This document shows positions 13,888 to 18,200 of a stretch of DNA of 18,200 bases, one piece after another. This DNA is from a bacterium Ga0077546 (GTDB lineage: Bacteria; Cyanobacteriota; Vampirovibrionia; Obscuribacterales; Obscuribacteraceae), in NCBI GenBank assembly GCA_001464165.1, contig LNEX01000402.1, positions 1 through 18,200 of the forward strand, read 5' to 3'. The position numbers and the translations under genes were made by a program. The notes beneath the pieces are model-generated. The model had not been told where the DNA came from and searched no databases. It saw only the letters and a program-made list of their open reading frames with translations. Positions within the stretch are counted from its first letter, which is position 1; each line of letters begins with the position of its first letter.

Positions 13888-16068
13888 ATGCGCATGTTGC
13901 CGGGTGAGCCCTATCCATTGGGAGCTACTTGGGATGGATTGGGAGTGAATTTTGCGATTTTCTCCGAGAATGCCACCAAAGTTGAACTTTGTCTCTTCGA
14001 CTCAATTGATGCCGAGAAAGAGTCAGAGCGCATACTCTTACCTGAATACAATAACAATGTTTGGCACGTCTATTTGCCCCATGTACTTCCCGGTCAGCTC
14101 TATGGTTATCGAGTTTACGGTCCGTATAATCCAGAAAAGGGCATGCGCTTCAATGCCAATAAGTTGTTGCTAGATCCGTATGCTAAGTCTATTGTCAGAC
14201 AGGTCAAATGGGACGACAGTTTGTTTGGCTACAAAACCGGAGATCCGAGCAAAGACCTTAGTTTTGATACTCGTGATTCGGCACCGTATGCGCCACTGTG
14301 TGCAGTGGTTGATCCAGCTTTTTCTTGGGGTAATGATCGTCGCCCGAAGACGCCATGGCATAAGACTGTTATCTATGAGGCCCATGTCAAAGGTCTGACG
14401 TTTCAGAATCTCGATATTCCTGAACATTTGCGTGGAACCTATGCTGCGCTCGCTTGCGAGCCTGTGATTAAGCATTTGAAGAGCCTTGGTATTACAGCTG
14501 TCGAGCTTATGCCTGTGCATGTCAAAATTAATGACCGCTTTCTTTTTGATAAGGGCCTGACCAATTATTGGGGCTATAACACCCTGGGTTATTTTGCGCC
14601 TGAGTGGCGCTTAGCCTGGAAAGATGGGGCCGTCGATCATGTGCGCGAATTCAAGATGATGGTGCGCGCCTTGCATGCTGCTGGGTTAGAGGTAATTCTC
14701 GATGTAGTTTACAACCACACGGGTGAAGGCAGTCAGCTGGGTCCGACGCTTAATTTTCGTGGTATCGATAATAGTGCCTACTATCGCACCAATGCCGACG
14801 ATCAGCGCTATTATGTCGACTATACAGGTTGTGGCAACACTCTCAATGTCACTCATCCTCGCGTCATTCAGTTGATTATGGATAGTCTGCGCTACTGGAT
14901 TGAAGACATGCACGTCGATGGCTTCCGTTTTGACCTGGCCAGTGCTCTAGCCCGTGAACTTTATGCTGTTGATAAGCTTTCGTCGTTCTTCGATGTTATT
15001 GCTCAAGACCCTGTGATTTCGCAAGTTAAACTAATCGCCGAGCCGTGGGACCTAGGCGAGGGCGGCTATCAGGTTGGCAACTTCCCGGTATTGTGGACTG
15101 AATGGAACGGTAAATTCAGAGATATTGTGCGCAGCTTCTGGAAAGGTGACAGCGGTGTCGCTGGTGAAATGGCAACGAGACTATCTGGTAGTAGTGACCT
15201 CTATGAGCACAGTGGACGCTCTCCCCACGCTAGTATTAACTTTGTCACTTGCCACGATGGTTTTACTCTCAACGATCTAGTTACCTATAACCACAAGCAC
15301 AATAAAGATAATTTAGAGAGTAACAACGACGGAGAGAACCATAACAACAGCTGGAACTGCGGGGTCGAAGGTTTTACTACAGATGTTGCCGTTAGGGCCT
15401 TGCGGGCAAGGCAGAAGCGTAATTTGATGGCGACTTTGATGCTTTCGCTGGGTGTACCGATGATAAGCGGTGGCGATGAACTTAGTCGTACCCAGAGAGG
15501 TAATAACAATGCCTATTGCCAAGATAGCGACATCAGTTGGTACAACTGGCAGTTGAATGAAGAGGAGCAAGAGTTTCTTGAGTTTGTCCGCAAAGTAACG
15601 CATATTCGTAAGACTCAGCCGGTATTGTTGCGCCGCAAGTTCTTAAGCGGAAGATTAGAAAGTCTTGAGGGAAACCGAGATGTAGCCTGGTTTAACGCCA
15701 AAGCGCAAGAACTCACTGCTAAGGAATGGACGAACCAGGGTCTGCAGAGCTTTGGCATGGTGATTGATGGTTTTGGTATTACCGAAGTTGATGAAACGGG
15801 CGATCCAATTGTTGGCAATACTCTCTTTATGCTACTAAACGCCTCGGCTCATGACATAACTTACGTTATGCCTGCCCACTACGATTCCTTCTGTACTCCG
15901 GCAAGAACGGCCCAGAGTAAGGAGTGCAAAGAAGGGCGTTGGAGTTTGTTGATTGATACTTTTGATCAGTCACGAGACCAAATGCGCTTTGATTTTGGTT
16001 CAAAGTTTGTCCTCAATTCGCGCAGCTTAGTGCTGTTTGAGTTATTGCAAAGTGATTTAGAAGCATAG
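13888..16068 (+). CDS. glgX: Glycogen debranching enzyme GlgX (isoamylase type)
   Basis: A 726-residue glycoside hydrolase of family GH13 (GlgX/TreX group) that cleaves alpha-1,6 branches of glycogen in the cytoplasm. The N-terminal starch-binding-type beta domain starts PGEPYPLGATWDGLGVNFAIFSENA. The catalytic barrel shows region I DVVYNHTGEG (Asp272, His277), region II DGFRFDLAS (nucleophile Asp349), region III LIAEPWD (acid/base Glu385) and region IV VTCHDGF (Asp457). NYWGYNTLGYFAPEWR and the GGDELSRTQRGNNNAYCQD segment are also typical of this group. A C-terminal beta domain ends the protein. Length is normal and nothing is missing. I chose the ATG at 13888 because GAGG (13877-13880) lies 7 nt upstream; a TTG at 13882 and an ATG at 13894 are alternatives. 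No other glycogen genes are in the window. Confidence 0.96.
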   Translation: MRMLPGEPYPLGATWDGLGVNFAIFSENATKVELCLFDSIDAEKESERILLPEYNNNVWHVYLPHVLPGQLYGYRVYGPYNPEKGMRFNANKLLLDPYAKSIVRQVKWDDSLFGYKTGDPSKDLSFDTRDSAPYAPLCAVVDPAFSWGNDRRPKTPWHKTVIYEAHVKGLTFQNLDIPEHLRGTYAALACEPVIKHLKSLGITAVELMPVHVKINDRFLFDKGLTNYWGYNTLGYFAPEWRLAWKDGAVDHVREFKMMVRALHAAGLEVILDVVYNHTGEGSQLGPTLNFRGIDNSAYYRTNADDQRYYVDYTGCGNTLNVTHPRVIQLIMDSLRYWIEDMHVDGFRFDLASALARELYAVDKLSSFFDVIAQDPVISQVKLIAEPWDLGEGGYQVGNFPVLWTEWNGKFRDIVRSFWKGDSGVAGEMATRLSGSSDLYEHSGRSPHASINFVTCHDGFTLNDLVTYNHKHNKDNLESNNDGENHNNSWNCGVEGFTTDVAVRALRARQKRNLMATLMLSLGVPMISGGDELSRTQRGNNNAYCQDSDISWYNWQLNEEEQEFLEFVRKVTHIRKTQPVLLRRKFLSGRLESLEGNRDVAWFNAKAQELTAKEWTNQGLQSFGMVIDGFGITEVDETGDPIVGNTLFMLLNASAHDITYVMPAHYDSFCTPARTAQSKECKEGRWSLLIDTFDQSRDQMRFDFGSKFVLNSRSLVLFELLQSDLEA

Positions 16069-16082
16069 TTGCAGAAAATTAG

Positions 16083-16096
16083 TTTAGCGCGCTAAA
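16083..16096. terminator. Palindrome between convergent genes, possible bidirectional terminator
   Basis: TTTAGCGCGCTAAA is a perfect 14-bp palindrome in the 29-nt gap between the convergent glgX and GGDEF genes, with A/T-rich sequence on both sides. Position favours a two-way terminator, but the loop would be small and the T-tracts short. Confidence 0.35.
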
Positions 16097-16097
16097 T

Positions 16098-17420
16098 TTA
16101 GTGCGCGCGGTCGTAGCGCAGACCCATTTCTTTGCGTATTTGTTTCTGTTCAAACATTTTGGCATCACCGCGGCCTTTAAATGCTGCCAAGCCCTCATTA
16201 GGATTTAGCTGTACTACACCCGCGCTAACACCAACTACAATCTCACCTTTCACTGGAGATTCATTGACTTGGAGCGGGCGAATACCAGATTTATCTAGAT
16301 TTGGTCGCGGGACTTGTGGAACATTTGTCAGCATACCTTGGGCGTCAACTACAAGATTAATTTGCGCTTTTGGTGCGACATTGTCGTTGGCTGCAGTCAT
16401 TGCCGGTGTTGAGTGGAATAGCTCTCTCAGCCATTGTTTGGCGGCCCTCTGCCCTTCGAATACTTGGTCTATTTGAGCTTGAGTGGCAAATTTTTTCTCG
16501 ACTAAAATCTGACCAATCAGTTGGCGATTTTCTGGCGACTGCTGTGATTGAATTCTTAGTGCTTCTTGAATTTGTTCTTCTTTAATGCCACCCTGCACTT
16601 TGAGAAGCTGACCAATTTGGGGTAAGAAGCGATAGGCGGTTTTGTCACCGAGGGCGGCTATGTCGTGGTCGTTGTACACCTCTAGTTTTTGTCCTTTAGT
16701 GATCTGACCGGGTTTAAGACCAGTACGTTCTTGCAAGCGGGCTACTTCGGCGTTGATATTGGCAGCGTCGATTTTTTCACCAGTAATGTTAGACCGGGCC
16801 TTGAGTAAGGTTTCGGCTAGGTCCTCTAATGTCTGGTTTTCTTTGGCGATGACAGAGCGGGGTATCGTCTTTAGTTTGGTCACTTCGGCTGGATAGTTTT
16901 CACTTAGCTGTCTAGGCGTAGGGGTCTCTCTGGCCACACCAATGCGCATTTTCTGTTCAATACTCTGAGCCAGCTGAGTAGCCTGGGGCAGGTCTGTCTT
17001 GGGCATGACGATCATAAATTCGTCGCCCCCTTCGCGCACATGAATATCGGTAGCGCGCTTGAAGTGACCTTTGATCATGTCGGAAGCTTTTTTCAAAACA
17101 GCATCGCCGACATTGTGGCCAAAGTTATCGTTTGCAGCCTTGAAATTGTCTAGGTCAAGGTAAGTCATTGATAACGGCTCGTTTTCACGTCCGCTACGAG
17201 CTACTTCGGTGCGCAGTGCTTCTTGGCCACCGGTTTTGTTTTTCAGCCCGGTGAGGCCGTCAACTAAGGCAAATTCTTTGGCCCTTTCAGAATAACCTTT
17301 AGGGTGAACCTCAATTGGACCTAGAGAGAAGTATGGCTTACCTTCGCTGACTCGGGCTTGCAGCCGGCTTGAAATAGCCTCTTTGCCAGCGGCGGTGCCA
17401 TAACCTAAGGTGCCGAACAT
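16098..17420 (-). CDS. Diguanylate cyclase (GGDEF) with LysM-like and MshEN-like insert; downstream part of a frameshifted gene
   Basis: A 440-residue open frame from ATG 17420. Residues 48-165 are the front of a GGDEF domain: DGLTGLKNK, YLDLDNFKAANDNFGHNVGD, the inhibitory-site RATD (122-125) exactly five residues before an intact GGDEF (131-135). The domain's usual end is displaced to 393-425 (IVVGVSAGVV, then AAFKGRGDAKMFEQKQ). Between them are about 225 residues: a LysM-like stretch (about 191-248, ENQTLEDLAETL to KGQKLEVY), a GspE-N/MshEN-like stretch (about 278-324, GIKEEQIQEAL then LIGQILVEKKFATQAQIDQV) and a Pro/Asn-rich linker. It probably makes c-di-GMP and may sense it. The true N-terminus is in the next frame upstream: 45 in-frame codons precede this ATG up to the frameshift at 17556. 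The 5' end of this entry is therefore artificial. Confidence 0.8.
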   Translation of the reverse strand: MFGTLGYGTAAGKEAISSRLQARVSEGKPYFSLGPIEVHPKGYSERAKEFALVDGLTGLKNKTGGQEALRTEVARSGRENEPLSMTYLDLDNFKAANDNFGHNVGDAVLKKASDMIKGHFKRATDIHVREGGDEFMIVMPKTDLPQATQLAQSIEQKMRIGVARETPTPRQLSENYPAEVTKLKTIPRSVIAKENQTLEDLAETLLKARSNITGEKIDAANINAEVARLQERTGLKPGQITKGQKLEVYNDHDIAALGDKTAYRFLPQIGQLLKVQGGIKEEQIQEALRIQSQQSPENRQLIGQILVEKKFATQAQIDQVFEGQRAAKQWLRELFHSTPAMTAANDNVAPKAQINLVVDAQGMLTNVPQVPRPNLDKSGIRPLQVNESPVKGEIVVGVSAGVVQLNPNEGLAAFKGRGDAKMFEQKQIRKEMGLRYDRAH

Positions 17421-17481
17421 AGCCCCGAAGACAGCGTATGAGGCTGCATCTTTGCCAATTTCATGGTAGTTGAGGGGGCGA

Positions 17482-18030
17482 TCATTTAGGGCTGATGTTA
17501 GGGTGGCATGGCTTATGCCACCAGCGGCACCAGCGATTGTCGCTGTTCCTAATGATTTTCAGGCCGAGGGAGGCACCGTCCATGGTGGCGAACGTACCCA
17601 CGCCAATCGCTATGTTGCGTAATTTGTTGACGCCAAAATCTTTGTCTGCTATTGGCACTGTCAGTTCATAGAGCCCACCAGCAGCTGCTGATTCGACAAT
17701 TGGTACCGTGGTCGCTCTGCCAAATGCTGCTGCTCTCGATACGCCTACTCCCTTGGCGAGAACGGCGAACTCGACCACGCTGCCAGCGATTGTACCGGCT
17801 TTAGTCCAATTGCTATCGTGGCTGGGTTTGCTTATTAAGTCAGGTGCTCCTGGCTTGAATGAGGTTGTGTGCCTGATGACCTGGGCTGTGCCAGCCAGTG
17901 GCTGCTCGACTGCAGTGTAGGCTGCTGCATGCAAAGCATCGCCCACTCCATCTAGTAAACTTACTTGGCTGGGGCCCTGTGCCCGATCGCTAGAACTTTG
18001 TTTGTCGTTGGAATGTGCGCTGATTGGCAT
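17482..18030 (-). CDS. N-terminal part of the frameshifted GGDEF gene
   Basis: An open frame of 182 residues from ATG 18030 with AGGAA 8 nt upstream. Residues 1-157 are a polar start (MPISAHSNDKQSSSDRAQGP) followed by Gly/Ala/Val-rich apolar segments (AGTIAGSVVEFAVLAKGVGV; LYELTVPIADKDFG; RNIAIGVGTFATMDGASLGL) that may associate with membrane. The last 24 or so residues are out of character (Trp, Cys, Arg, Asn, His, Lys) and look like frameshift product. Removing one base from the A-run at 17559-17556 joins LGLK to SLGTATIAGAAGGISHA and on, without a stop, into the GGDEF frame, giving one 643-residue protein. I therefore read 18030-16098 as a single gene, broken by mutation or by a sequencing/assembly error. 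Confidence 0.75.
   Translation of the reverse strand: MPISAHSNDKQSSSDRAQGPSQVSLLDGVGDALHAAAYTAVEQPLAGTAQVIRHTTSFKPGAPDLISKPSHDSNWTKAGTIAGSVVEFAVLAKGVGVSRAAAFGRATTVPIVESAAAGGLYELTVPIADKDFGVNKLRNIAIGVGTFATMDGASLGLKIIRNSDNRWCRWWHKPCHPNISPK
17556..17559 (-). other. Single-base frameshift site (AAAA on the minus strand)
   Basis: The minus strand reads CTG-AAAA-TCATTAGG. With four A residues the upstream frame runs to a stop at 17484-17482. With three it continues into the GGDEF frame. The GGDEF frame has a TGA at 17561-17559, so the two frames meet only here. Confidence 0.75.
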
Positions 18031-18049
18031 AGATTGATTCCTGAGTCTA

Positions 18050-18069
18050 ACTCTTTGTACCCAAAGAGT
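18050..18069 (-). promoter_or_regulatory. Stem-loop in the leader of the GGDEF gene
   Basis: On the minus strand ACTCTTTG and CAAAGAGT pair perfectly around a GGTA loop; an outer AGTCT/AGACT pairing can extend it. It ends about 10 nt before the AGGAA ribosome-binding site. No T-tract follows, so a terminator for the upstream gene is less likely than a leader structure. Confidence 0.5.
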
Positions 18070-18088
18070 GCGAAGACTAATAATTGAG

Positions 18089-18200
18089 CTATTTTTCGTT
18101 CAAAATGCTATCTAGCTCTGCCGTCAGTCTGGTTTTCAAGTCGCCGCCGAAGCCAACATGAACAGCCTTGACAATGCCGTCTTTGCCGACTATCACCGAT
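18089..18200 (-). CDS. C-terminal end of a probable thioredoxin-fold (TlpA/redoxin-like) protein
   Basis: The frame is open from the right edge to a TAG at 18091-18089, giving 36 residues. VIVGKDGIVKAVHVGF followed by GGDLKTRLTAELDSIL is the usual end of TlpA/ResA-like thioredoxin-fold proteins: a strand, a D-G turn, a strand, then a final amphipathic helix. The catalytic Cys pair, if any, lies outside the window. It runs in the same direction as the GGDEF gene and is 58 nt from its start. Confidence 0.55.
   Translation of the reverse strand, partial: SVIVGKDGIVKAVHVGFGGDLKTRLTAELDSILNEK

Overview
The window looks like chromosomal sequence from a Gram-negative-type bacterium with moderate GC. 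The protein style recalls non-photosynthetic Cyanobacteria of the Melainabacteria/Obscuribacterales kind: poly-serine inserts, secreted proteins with a PsbP-like fold, a GGDEF protein carrying LysM-like and GspE-N-like segments, and a BtaA-like enzyme. This placement is inferred from protein style only; no rRNA or marker gene is present. No tRNA, rRNA, insertion sequence, phage gene or CRISPR array was seen.

Layout. Positions 1-296 (minus) hold the 5' part of a secreted protein. A spacer with tandem repeats follows. At 586-3975 a PPP-type metallophosphoesterase and a SWIM-SNF2 helicase lie 21 nt apart. At 4109-4768 is an NfsB-type nitroreductase, closed by the clearest intrinsic terminator of the window. 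At 4982-6139 is an unknown membrane protein with helical repeats. At 6233-7396 is a secreted two-domain PsbP-like protein with a 14-serine linker. From 7511 to 11820 six genes run in one direction, five of them (8078-11820) overlapping or nearly so: a DUF2071 protein, a membrane-anchored methyltransferase, a small four-helix membrane protein, a DoxX-like protein and a DUF3419/BtaA-like aminocarboxypropyl transferase. At 11917-12543 is a secreted protein of unknown role. A spacer with two perfect palindromes precedes an alpha/beta hydrolase (12806-13771). GlgX glycogen debranching enzyme follows (13888-16068). Convergent to it is a diguanylate-cyclase-like gene (18030-16098, minus) broken by one frameshift, and at the right edge lies the C-terminus of a probable thioredoxin-fold protein.

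The most interesting parts are three. First, the 8078-11820 operon pairs a BtaA-like enzyme with a methyltransferase that has an aberrant SAM motif; it may make a betaine- or homoserine-type membrane lipid or something related. Second, the GGDEF domain appears to be split by about 225 residues of LysM-like and MshEN-like sequence. Third, most spacers hold short imperfect tandem repeats of 12 or 15 bp, unrelated in sequence to each other, and three genes carry serine runs made by triplet repeats.

All functional calls come from reading motifs by eye; no database search was run.
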